8,194 nucleotides of DNA, from contig DAEV01000111.1 in NCBI GenBank assembly GCA_002509495.1, positions 1-8,194 of the forward strand, given 5' to 3'. Of the stretch, positions 1-5,411 are shown one piece after another (the stretch's first letter is position 1; the number at the start of each line of letters is the position of its first letter). The stretch is from Methanolinea sp. UBA473 (lineage in GTDB: Archaea > Halobacteriota > Methanomicrobia > Methanomicrobiales > Methanospirillaceae). The position numbers were made by a program, and so were the translations under genes. The notes under the pieces are model-generated. The model saw nothing but the letters and a program-made list of their open reading frames with translations. It did no database searches and had not been told where the DNA came from.

Positions 1-42
1 CTGATTACAAGTCAGCCGCTCTGCCGACTAAGCCACTGGGGC
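1..42 (-). tRNA. tRNA-Thr (anticodon TGT), 3' part outside the window
   Basis: This is the 5' portion of a tRNA gene read on the minus strand. The acceptor 5' strand GCCCCAG lies at 42-36, followed by TG and a D stem GCTT/GAGC closing the loop AGTCGGCA. The anticodon stem 5' strand is GCTGA and the seven-base loop is CTTGTAA. The anticodon TGT occupies 9-7, so it decodes ACA threonine codons. The gene is cut at base 1, inside the 3' strand of the anticodon stem, so the variable loop, T arm and acceptor 3' strand cannot be checked. The 5' end at 42 was chosen because it gives a canonical 7-base acceptor plus bases 8-9 before the D stem. ANN-decoding tRNAs such as this one are substrates of the KEOPS t6A pathway, one subunit of which is encoded at 6626-6850. 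Confidence 0.93.
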
Positions 43-64
43 GCAACTCAGTAGTATTGCATCC

Positions 65-76
65 AAAAAAGAAAAA
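65..76 (-). terminator. Oligo-T terminator after the DUF504 gene
   Basis: On the minus strand, TTTTTCTTTTTT begins six bases past the TAA stop of the DUF504 gene. Archaeal RNA polymerase terminates at such U-rich tracts without needing a hairpin. The tract also lies about 24-34 bases upstream of the tRNA-Thr 5' end. That is where its promoter should be, so this A+T-rich patch may serve both purposes. No clean TATA box is visible for the tRNA. Confidence 0.55.
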
Positions 77-81
77 GGTGA

Positions 82-360
82 TTACCCCCTATCCCCTGTT
101 TTGTTCTTCCTCCGGCTCGTCCGGTCCCAGAGAGTCTCCCCGCAGTAAGCGATCCTGAGAATTCGGTGATAGGGTATCTCTTTCACACCGGCAGGTGTTG
201 CCACCTGGAAGTAGAAGGATTCGGCCGAGACGATCTCTCCCCCAGAGATCCGGCTGGTATCTCCCGGAGCACCGCGGTCGATGAACCATACCTGGGCATC
301 CCCTATGTTGTAGCGGGGGTCGTGAAGAAGTTGAAGCAGGACTTCCCTGCTCCGCATCAT
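82..360 (-). CDS. DUF504 / MJ1316-domain protein (UPF0248 family)
   Basis: A 92-residue protein that is essentially one DUF504 domain. Family hallmarks are visible: an N-terminal 'SREVLLQLLHDPRY' segment (residues 4-17), a central 'VWFIDRGAPGD' segment (24-34), and the C-terminal 'EIPYHRILRI..GETLWDR' (61-80), where the IP.HRI motif is the most conserved part. A short basic tail follows (RRKNK). DUF504 is Pfam's MJ1316 domain, predicted by comparative genomics to recognise RNA ends in RNA repair or processing; no enzyme activity is established that I know of. The frame stays open to 516, but that extension overlaps the lipoprotein gene and lacks family features. The start was therefore set at ATG 360; a second ATG follows at once at 357. 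A GGGTG lies about 6-10 bases upstream. It starts 59 bases after the lipoprotein stop, so cotranscription is possible. Confidence 0.85.
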   Translation of the reverse strand: MMRSREVLLQLLHDPRYNIGDAQVWFIDRGAPGDTSRISGGEIVSAESFYFQVATPAGVKEIPYHRILRIAYCGETLWDRTSRRKNKTGDRG

Positions 361-419
361 GCCCTGCACCCGGAAAAGGCTTTGATCCGTCCCATTTCCA
401 TCCTGTTGCCCGGATATGA

Positions 420-821
420 CTATATCTCCCAGAGCAGGTCCGGGGACATGGTCCCGTTCTTCACGAGCCCGTACGCCTCGAATTCCTGCCTGGAGCGCCC
501 GAACTTCGCCGTCCATCCCTCCGGGAGCACATACCGGTAACTTCCGTTCGCGAGAGGTTCGACAAGGGTATATACGTACGTGTCAGCCCCGGGCTGGTAC
601 CCGAGCACAACCGCCTCGTACCGTGCGACGTTTGGATCCGGCGTATCGTACCCGGCCAGGGGCATGTTTCCCGACAGGACATCGCCGGCGGTATAAAGAG
701 GCACCGGATGAGTGGCTGCCGGGGTTGCCGGCCCTGCCGGTGCCGTCGCTGTGCATCCTGCAAAAAGGGCCGCAATGGCAATCCACATGAAACAACTGCC
801 AATCAGTGACAATCTGCCCAT
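420..821 (-). CDS. Small secreted lipoprotein of unknown function
   Basis: A 133-residue protein with a lipoprotein signal peptide: a short basic start (MGR), a hydrophobic stretch to about residue 20, and lipobox LFAGC with the acceptor cysteine at 23. A Thr/Ala/Pro-rich linker (about 24-40) tethers a small globular domain (about 41-133). The domain looks beta-rich ('YEAVVLGYQPGADTYVYTLV', 'GSYRYVLPEGWTAKFGRS') and carries two N-glycosylation sequons (N92, N122). I do not recognise the domain. The frame extends upstream to a GTG at 908, but ATG 821 gives the textbook signal peptide and was preferred. No strong ribosome binding site precedes it, which fits a leaderless mRNA from the TATA-like element at 844-851. 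It is expected on the outer face of the cell membrane. Confidence 0.8.
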   Translation of the reverse strand: MGRLSLIGSCFMWIAIAALFAGCTATAPAGPATPAATHPVPLYTAGDVLSGNMPLAGYDTPDPNVARYEAVVLGYQPGADTYVYTLVEPLANGSYRYVLPEGWTAKFGRSRQEFEAYGLVKNGTMSPDLLWEI

Positions 822-843
822 ACACTGACTTACCCGGGAATGT

Positions 844-851
844 TCATTAAT
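844..851 (-). promoter_or_regulatory. Candidate TATA box for the lipoprotein at 821
   Basis: Minus-strand ATTAATGA is centred about 27 bases upstream of the ATG at 821, the spacing expected for a leaderless archaeal transcript. The stretch 822-953 otherwise shows no gene or clear repeat. The match to the archaeal TATA consensus is only moderate. Confidence 0.3.
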
Positions 852-953
852 CCAGCAGTAGAACCGGCGAATGTTCAAAGAAATGGGCCTGTTGGGTTCG
901 GACACCACGATCAGGGCCCGGTGCAGGATCTCCCTGCATTTCCATAGGGGTAG

Positions 954-2690
954 TTATCCGTCCACGACCGTGAGCACCACGTGAGAAGGCCTTGCCCTAT
1001 CATGGAACACCTGCTGTGTTGCGATCCGGATCTCGGTGTATCCGTCCTTCATCGGATTTTCCCCCGTGTTGGTGTTCCGGTCCCAGCAGGGGAAATTGCT
1101 GCTGGTCACTTCGATCCGGATACGGTGGCCCGCCCGGAAGACTGCCGCGGTGCTCCCCCCGAAGATCCGGAGAGGGTATACCTCCCGGGGCGAGAGGAGT
1201 TCGGGGCTCTCCAGGGACTTCCTGTATTTCGCCCGGAGGATCCCGGAGGTGAGGTTGATTGCCCTTCCGTCGGGAAAGACGTCGACCAGCTTTACGCAGA
1301 AATCGGTATCCGGCACATCTGTCGCGACCCAGAGGAATGCCTCCACAGGACCGGCCACGGTGACAGGCTGGCCCAACGGGGGTCCCGTGTACACCAGAAC
1401 CTGGTTGCAGGCCTCTACGGATCGCTGATCGGCAGGGCCCATGGGGGATACCCCGGGAATGCAGCATGACTGGCCTCCCATACTCGGGACCGGATCCCCC
1501 GGATCGTAGACATACACATCCGGGGGCTGCTCCCCGGGAGGTTCCCTGGAGAGGGTCCCGTCTCCTCCCAGGGAATTTGCCATCCCCCCGCTGTGAAGAT
1601 AGAACGTTACCGCACTCGAGGGCGCCGGAGGCCACTGCGCGCTCTCCCTCCAGGAGTTCTCACCGAGGACGAAGTACCTGACCCCCGGTTCCTCCATGAT
1701 CCCGTTCTCTGCGCCCTTCAGCCAGTGGTCATACCACCTGATTTGGAGCACGTCCACGGGATTCGATGCGGCAGCCCCGAGATCGCACGACCCTATGACC
1801 TGCGACCAGGGATTGTGGTAGTACGGGCCCATTACCAGTTTCTGGTTCTCCCTTGCAATCCGGGACCCGGCATTCCGGGTGAGACCTTCGAAGAGACTGA
1901 GCACACCATCCCGGAAGATGTCGTACCATCCCCCTATGTGGAGTGCAGGGACGGTGATGGAGGGGTAGAGCCGGTCGATGCTCCACCGCTGCCAGTAGGC
2001 ATCGTACGCCGGATGTTCCAGCCATTCGAAGAAGTAGGGAGCGAGTTCATAGGCTTTCAGGAGAGGAAACGTGTTCATCGGGAGCCAGTCCCACCAGTCG
2101 TGCATCGATTTCAGGGCTTTCCTCAGGGTCGCCTCGTACTGCGAGAGCCCCCTCCGGCGGGCGGTATCGGCCGCAAGGTACAGGGACCAGCTCAGGTTGA
2201 AGGCAAGGGAGAAGGCACCCCCGTTGTATGCCCAGCCCTCGTAGAACTGCGGGGTGCAGAACGCCGGGCAGATGCAGGTGAGGTGGGGCGGCCGGGCTGC
2301 GGCGGCCTGGAGCTGGGTCGCACCCCCATAGGAGAATCCATACATCCCGACCTTTCCCGAAGAGCCGGAAAGAGATGCAGCCCATTCGACGGTATCGTAC
2401 CCGTCCTCCATCTCGTTCCGGAAGGGAGAGAACTCCCCGCCCGAAGACCATCTTCCCCTCACATCCTGGGAGACTACCATGTAACCCCTCGAAGCATACC
2501 ATGAGGGGTGAGCATAGGAAAATGTCATGGCGTGGGCCTTGTCGTACGGCTGGCGGATGAGAAGCACCGGCCATGGACCGTTTCCGAAAGAAGGCCGGTA
2601 CACGTCCGCATACAGCACGGTTCCGTCCCTCTTCTCTGCAGCCACGTCCCGTTCCACCACCGCATTCCCGATCGAAAGGCTCTCTTCCAT
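954..2690 (-). CDS. CocE/NonD-family alpha/beta hydrolase (Xaa-Pro dipeptidyl-peptidase / cocaine esterase-like)
   Basis: A cytoplasmic-looking serine hydrolase of 578 residues; positions here count from the GTG at 2696, so subtract 2 for the chosen start. The nucleophile elbow is GFSYGG with Ser122. Asp259 lies in GGWYDIFRDG and His294 in GPYYHNPW, giving the triad in family order and spacing. RQPYDK around Tyr51 matches the oxyanion-hole tyrosine motif of CocE. Residues about 145-245 form the helical cap. The C-terminal third (about 365-580) is the beta jelly-roll seen in PepX/CocE proteins. Family members cleave esters, beta-lactam precursors or Xaa-Pro peptides; the substrate cannot be told from sequence. 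The start ATG 2690 follows GGTGAT, a perfect match to the 16S rRNA tail at close spacing. It is more plausible than the GTG at 2696, which overlaps that site. There is no signal peptide. Its neighbours give no pathway context. Confidence 0.92.
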   Translation of the reverse strand: MEESLSIGNAVVERDVAAEKRDGTVLYADVYRPSFGNGPWPVLLIRQPYDKAHAMTFSYAHPSWYASRGYMVVSQDVRGRWSSGGEFSPFRNEMEDGYDTVEWAASLSGSSGKVGMYGFSYGGATQLQAAAARPPHLTCICPAFCTPQFYEGWAYNGGAFSLAFNLSWSLYLAADTARRRGLSQYEATLRKALKSMHDWWDWLPMNTFPLLKAYELAPYFFEWLEHPAYDAYWQRWSIDRLYPSITVPALHIGGWYDIFRDGVLSLFEGLTRNAGSRIARENQKLVMGPYYHNPWSQVIGSCDLGAAASNPVDVLQIRWYDHWLKGAENGIMEEPGVRYFVLGENSWRESAQWPPAPSSAVTFYLHSGGMANSLGGDGTLSREPPGEQPPDVYVYDPGDPVPSMGGQSCCIPGVSPMGPADQRSVEACNQVLVYTGPPLGQPVTVAGPVEAFLWVATDVPDTDFCVKLVDVFPDGRAINLTSGILRAKYRKSLESPELLSPREVYPLRIFGGSTAAVFRAGHRIRIEVTSSNFPCWDRNTNTGENPMKDGYTEIRIATQQVFHDRARPSHVVLTVVDG

Positions 2691-2726
2691 GATCACCCTG
2701 CTTCTTTAATCCATACAGGAAGGGGG

Positions 2727-2736
2727 ATATTATATT
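2727..2736 (-). promoter_or_regulatory. TATA box for the CocE-like hydrolase
   Basis: Minus-strand AATATAATAT stands out in GC-rich surroundings, with a purine-rich BRE-like GGGAAGGC just upstream. Its centre is about 42 bases before the ATG at 2690. This predicts a transcription start near 2705 and a short leader carrying the GGTGAT ribosome binding site. The element is nearly palindromic and might also support plus-strand transcription. Confidence 0.6.
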
Positions 2737-2826
2737 GCCTTCCCTTTCCCGCTCCATGGCATTTTACTGCCCCCTTACCCTACAGGGTGCGAACCACAAC
2801 ATTCACTGCGGAGCGCGAGGAAACCG

Positions 2827-2856
2827 GGCAGGGCTCCAGCCGGAGCATGTCCTGCC
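2827..2856 (+). repeat. Inverted repeat (11 bp with a 4-base bulge) in the divergent intergenic region
   Basis: GGCAGG (2827-2832) plus GCTCC (2833-2837) pair with GGAGC (2842-2846) and CCTGCC (2851-2856). The loop is AGCC and ATGT is bulged on one side. It lies 42 bases before the lipoprotein start at 2899, just upstream of a weak TATA-like CTTTATGG (2865-2872). It could be a DNA operator for the divergent pair or an RNA hairpin in a longer leader. GC-rich DNA produces such repeats by chance, so function is unproven. Confidence 0.35.
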
Positions 2857-2898
2857 AGGGTTGTCTTTATGGGTTGCCGGCCCTGAAATCTTATCTAC

Positions 2899-3426
2899 AT
2901 GAGGTCCCGTCTTCTTCTCACCGGGTCCATCCTTCTTTGTGCGATCCTGGTTGCCGGATGCACTTCGCCGACGGGATTGCACACCCCATCTCCCGATGCC
3001 CGGACTGCCAGCGTAACGGCGAACCCGACCTTCACGCCGGATAAAACCATCTTCACCATTCATGCATCGCCGGAGAAGTACAGTCCGATCATGTCATCCG
3101 CCGTGGGAATCCGCCTTACCCCCGACTATACCGCATCTGTCCCGGTCTCCTACAACTGGACAGCCAATTATGGGACTTTTATCTCCTGGAATGCCACAGA
3201 GGGGAACGTCACCATCGGAAACCAGAGTATACGGACAACTGATCCTTCCATCTACTGGTCCTATCCTCCGGAGGACATGGGAAGAGAGAAACCACCTGTC
3301 ACGGTTCGTCTTGTAATCGAATCCGAACGGCTGATCCATGGGGGCGGGGGAGGACGGGGAACGATCGCCTGGAGCGAGATCCGCATCGGGTGGGAGAAGA
3401 ACGATACCGCCGTTGCAGGACCCTGA
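2899..3426 (+). CDS. Secreted lipoprotein with five N-glycosylation sequons, unknown function
   Basis: A 175-residue protein with signal peptide MRSRLLLTGSILLCAILVAGC: basic N-terminus, hydrophobic core and lipobox LVAGC with the acceptor Cys21. A Ser/Thr/Pro linker (22-50) precedes a beta-rich domain (about 51-167) with alternating hydrophobics ('VPVSYNWTANYGTFISWNA', 'VTVRLVIESERL') suggestive of an Ig-like or beta-sandwich fold. That fold is my inference; I do not recognise the family. Sequons occur at N86, N98, N103, N108 and N168, consistent with a glycosylated cell-surface protein. A glycine run (148-152) forms a flexible turn. No ribosome binding site precedes the ATG. The weak TATA-like CTTTATGG at 2865-2872 would give a leaderless or nearly leaderless transcript. 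It ends 47 bases before mmp10. Confidence 0.8.
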   Translation: MRSRLLLTGSILLCAILVAGCTSPTGLHTPSPDARTASVTANPTFTPDKTIFTIHASPEKYSPIMSSAVGIRLTPDYTASVPVSYNWTANYGTFISWNATEGNVTIGNQSIRTTDPSIYWSYPPEDMGREKPPVTVRLVIESERLIHGGGGGRGTIAWSEIRIGWEKNDTAVAGP

Positions 3427-3440
3427 CGCACCCTTCCAAA

Positions 3441-3450
3441 GGGATTAAAC
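3441..3450 (+). promoter_or_regulatory. Candidate TATA element for mmp10
   Basis: GGGATTAAAC is centred about 28 bases before the ATG at 3474, which would give a leaderless mRNA. The alternative is readthrough from the lipoprotein with AGGAG (3455-3459) as ribosome binding site. Its 14-base spacing to the ATG is long. Confidence 0.35.
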
Positions 3451-3473
3451 CGTCAGGAGAAGACCATTACGTA

Positions 3474-4700
3474 ATGGCCCACCTCACCGTGGACATCGGC
3501 GGCAGGCCCGGGTTGGACTGCCGGGGATTCTGCGAGTACTGCTATTTCAAACACGTCAAAGAAACCGTCCCGTTCGGCTGCCGGTACTGCCCTCCCTACA
3601 AAAAGGGGTGCGATTATTGCACGAGGAGCGTGCGGGAGTACTACCAGGGATTCCGCGAACTCCGCGACATCGCAGACGATGTCCTCGCCCGGCTACAGAC
3701 AATCCCCGATGACGTGACCCGGATCACGATCAGCGGAGGCGGCGACCCGAGTTGTTATCCCTGTTTCACCGACTTAATCGAGCTCCTTTCCAGCATGGAG
3801 GCGCCCCTCCATATCGGCTATACAAGCGGGAAAGGTTTTGACGACCCCTCCGTCGCCAGGTTCCTCATCGACCACGGCCTCTCCGAAGTTTCCTTTACCG
3901 TCTTTTCTGTGAACCCCGCACTCCGGAAACGGTACATGCACGACCCCACCCCTGAGGCCTCCCTCTCGGTACTGGAGCAGCTCGCGGCAGAGATCGACGT
4001 GTATGCAGCCACCGTGGTCCTCCCGGGGGTGAACGACGGGCCCGTGCTAGAGGAGACCGTTGCATGGCTGGAGGATCGGGGTGCGAAAGGGCTCATCCTG
4101 ATGCGGTTTGCGAACAGCCGCGAACAGGGCCTGATCCTCGGAAACAGCCCGGTGCTCCGTGATCAGCGGGTCCAGACCGTCGAGGAGTTCCGCGACATGG
4201 TGGGCGACCTGGCCGGGCGGTTTTCGATGAAGATCTCCGGGACGCCCCTGTGGGACCCGGAGATCGGCTCTCCCTTCGCCCTGGCCCGCGAACCCGACCT
4301 GCTCGGGAAGCTTCCGCGCCTGGAAGGGAAGGCCACGGTGATCACCGGTAGTATCGCAGCCCCATTCATCAGGAAGATTCTCGGTTCCCGGGGAAAGGGT
4401 GCCCATGTCGTGGCAGTCGAAAAGGACATCGCCTGTCTGATCACGATCGAGGATCTCCAGGCGCTTGACCCGGCCTCGCTCGATCCGCTGGTAATCCTTC
4501 CCGGGAGGGCCTTCGTCCACGACCGCGAGGCCGCCTCGATCCTCTCCAGGGACGGGGTGGAACGCACCGTGATCAGGGGGCCCGAATCCCTCACTGCGGA
4601 TGCGGAGACCAGTATGGGTATGACCCGGTCAGGCGTGCTCGCGCTTGAGATGGAGGCGTTCTCGGATCTCATCCGGTTGATCAACAGGTACGGGGGTTGA
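3474..4700 (+). CDS. mmp10: Mmp10, B12-dependent radical SAM arginine methyltransferase acting on methyl-coenzyme M reductase
   Basis: A 408-residue, apparently full-length methanogenesis marker protein 10. This enzyme uses S-adenosylmethionine, an iron-sulfur cluster and cobalamin to C-methylate an arginine near the active site of McrA, giving 5-(S)-methylarginine. The opening MAHLTVDIGGRPGLDCRG is characteristic. The radical SAM motif CX3CX2C is Cys16, Cys20 and Cys23. A second four-cysteine cluster, CX2CX6CX2C (Cys36, 39, 46, 49), corresponds to the metal-binding loop reported for the Methanosarcina enzyme. SGGGDP (87-92) is the SAM-binding glycine motif. Tyr116 in GYTSGKG is the likely counterpart of the cluster-ligating tyrosine of that enzyme. 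The C-terminal part (about 300-408) is thought to help bind cobalamin. The frame opens upstream at 3390, overlapping the lipoprotein; ATG 3474 was chosen because the family starts there. No mcr genes are in this window. Confidence 0.96.
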   Translation: MAHLTVDIGGRPGLDCRGFCEYCYFKHVKETVPFGCRYCPPYKKGCDYCTRSVREYYQGFRELRDIADDVLARLQTIPDDVTRITISGGGDPSCYPCFTDLIELLSSMEAPLHIGYTSGKGFDDPSVARFLIDHGLSEVSFTVFSVNPALRKRYMHDPTPEASLSVLEQLAAEIDVYAATVVLPGVNDGPVLEETVAWLEDRGAKGLILMRFANSREQGLILGNSPVLRDQRVQTVEEFRDMVGDLAGRFSMKISGTPLWDPEIGSPFALAREPDLLGKLPRLEGKATVITGSIAAPFIRKILGSRGKGAHVVAVEKDIACLITIEDLQALDPASLDPLVILPGRAFVHDREAASILSRDGVERTVIRGPESLTADAETSMGMTRSGVLALEMEAFSDLIRLINRYGG

Positions 4701-4745
4701 ACCTCCTTCCCTGCACGATACCCTTATCATCGCCCTGCTCGCACT

Positions 4746-4753
4746 AGATATAG
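4746..4753 (+). promoter_or_regulatory. Candidate TATA box for the rpsO leader or small RNA
   Basis: AGATATAG is the best TATA-like element in the gap. Its centre near 4750 predicts a start near 4776, immediately before the 12-bp closing helix of the structured region. That agreement supports both calls. Its last two bases overlap the inverted repeat at 4752-4776. Weaker candidates that would start rpsO mRNA further downstream are GGAATTATG (4847-4855) and GAATACAT (4906-4913). Confidence 0.4.
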
Positions 4754-4776
4754 CACTCTTCCCACAGGGAAGTGCT
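4752..4776 (+). repeat. 10-bp inverted repeat overlapping the candidate promoter
   Basis: AGCAC (4752-4756) and TTCCC (4759-4763) pair with GGGAA (4767-4771) and GTGCT (4772-4776). The loop is ACA and TC (4757-4758) is bulged. It sits between the candidate TATA box and the predicted transcription start, a common place for an archaeal repressor operator. If transcription starts further upstream it would be the first hairpin of the leader. No T tract follows, so a terminator is unlikely. Confidence 0.45.
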
Positions 4777-4781
4777 GGCAA

Positions 4782-4900
4782 ATGTAAGTCCGACGTGCCT
4801 TTTGGCACTGGCCTGCCCTGCAGGCTTGGGATTACAGAGAGTCAGCGGAATTATGACTCCTTTTCGGATTTACATGGGATCCCCCGATGAGGGGCTTCCC
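4782..4900 (+). ncRNA. Cloverleaf-like structured RNA in the rpsO 5' region (undescribed as far as I can tell)
   Basis: The closing helix pairs ATGTAAGTCCGA (4782-4793) with TCGGATTTACAT (4864-4875): 12 pairs, one of them G-U. Inside are three perfect hairpins: GTGCC/GGCAC with loop TTTT (4795-4808), GCCTGC/GCAGGC with loop CCT (4811-4825), and GAGTCA/TGACTC with a nine-base loop GCGGAATTA (4839-4859). One base (C4794) and two bases (4809-4810) separate the first elements; 13 bases (4826-4838) separate the second and third hairpins. A fourth hairpin abuts the closing helix: GGGA/TCCC around CCCC-GATGA-GGGG (4876-4900). It is not a tRNA: there is no T-loop, no 7-base anticodon loop and no normal acceptor. 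There is no oligo-T terminator before rpsO, which favours a cis-acting leader over a free small RNA. Folding was done by eye. Confidence 0.55.
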
Positions 4901-4934
4901 TTGCAGAATACATCTGGAAATTTCACTGGAATTG

Positions 4935-4942
4935 GGAGGTGA
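4935..4942 (+). promoter_or_regulatory. Strong ribosome binding site of rpsO
   Basis: GGAGGTGA matches the archaeal 16S rRNA 3' tail perfectly and lies seven bases before ATG 4950. It settles the start against the in-frame ATG at 4887. Its 3' half also falls in a weak 5-bp hairpin, TTCAC (4922-4926) with GTGAA (4939-4943), which could partly hide it. Confidence 0.85.
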
Positions 4943-4949
4943 ACAGGAC

Positions 4950-5408
4950 ATGGCACGAATGCATGCACGACGGAGGGGACATTCAGGTTCCGTGCGCCCC
5001 TACCGCAAAGAGACGCCCTCTTGGGCCAACACCGATCAAAAGGCCATAGAAAAGGTCATCGTGGACCTTCGCAAGGAAGGAATGCCAAGCAGCCGGATCG
5101 GGCTCATTCTGCGGGACAGGTACGGAGTCCCCGATGTGAAACTCATCACGGGAAAGCGGATCGAGCAGATCCTGAAGGAGAAGGGGATGCGGCCCGAGAT
5201 CCCGCAGGACCTTCGCAACCTGATCGAAAAGGCGCTCGGCTTGCGAAAGCACCTGGTTGAGAATAAGAACGACCTGCACAACAAGCGCCAGCTGCAGCTG
5301 ACAGAGTCCAAGGTCAGGCGGCTTGTGAAGTACTACACCGGTAACGGAAGGTTGCCGAAGGGCTGGAGTTACAAACCCGAGACCGCAGAGATCATCCTCT
5401 CCCGATAA
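4950..5408 (+). CDS. rpsO: 30S ribosomal protein S15 (uS15), archaeal type
   Basis: A 152-residue protein of standard archaeal uS15 length. It has the archaeal/eukaryal N-terminal extension beginning MARMHARRRGHSGS, followed by the helical segment around 'KVIVDLRKEGMPSSRIGLILRDRYGVPDVK'. The core uS15 helices contain 'LIEKALGLRKHLVENKNDLHNKRQLQLTESKVRRLVKYY', and the end is 'LPKGWSYKPETAEIILSR'. It binds the central domain of 16S rRNA at a three-way junction and organises small-subunit assembly. The start follows a strong Shine-Dalgarno; the frame's upstream extension (from 4887) runs through a leader hairpin and is not coding. It is the first gene of a compact cluster, three bases before the RecJ-like gene. 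Because bacterial S15 proteins repress their own mRNAs by binding structured leaders, the folded region just upstream is of interest. Confidence 0.97.
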   Translation: MARMHARRRGHSGSVRPYRKETPSWANTDQKAIEKVIVDLRKEGMPSSRIGLILRDRYGVPDVKLITGKRIEQILKEKGMRPEIPQDLRNLIEKALGLRKHLVENKNDLHNKRQLQLTESKVRRLVKYYTGNGRLPKGWSYKPETAEIILSR

Positions 5409-5411
5409 CGT

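Noticed and set aside
361..516. N-terminal extension of the DUF504 protein from 516.
   Set aside because: Most of it overlaps the lipoprotein gene in another frame and it has no family-like sequence. The domain begins right after the ATGs at 360/357.
1593..2504. A 303-residue plus-strand open frame.
   Set aside because: It is antisense to the hydrolase gene, with proline/arginine/glycine-rich nonsense composition typical of shadow frames in GC-rich DNA.
4766..4860. Possible cobalamin riboswitch: GGGAA, TGTAAGTCC and GGCACTGG occur in suggestive order.
   Set aside because: There is no B12 box (AGYCAGGAGACCTGCC-like), the expected P4 pairing is missing, and the same bases form a better 12-bp helix and hairpins. 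The downstream gene, rpsO, is not B12-related.
4782..4875. A degenerate or unusual tRNA gene in the cloverleaf.
   Set aside because: Loops are 4, 3 and 9 bases, there is no TTCRANY T-loop, no 7-base anticodon loop and the closing helix is 12 bp.
4886..4930. C/D-box guide RNA starting at GATGA.
   Set aside because: GATGA is the loop of a hairpin, the full box C is lacking and no CTGA box D lies at a suitable distance.
4887..4949. Longer uS15 starting at ATG 4887.
   Set aside because: That ATG is in a hairpin loop with no ribosome binding site. The ATG at 4950 has GGAGGTGA seven bases upstream and gives the normal archaeal length.
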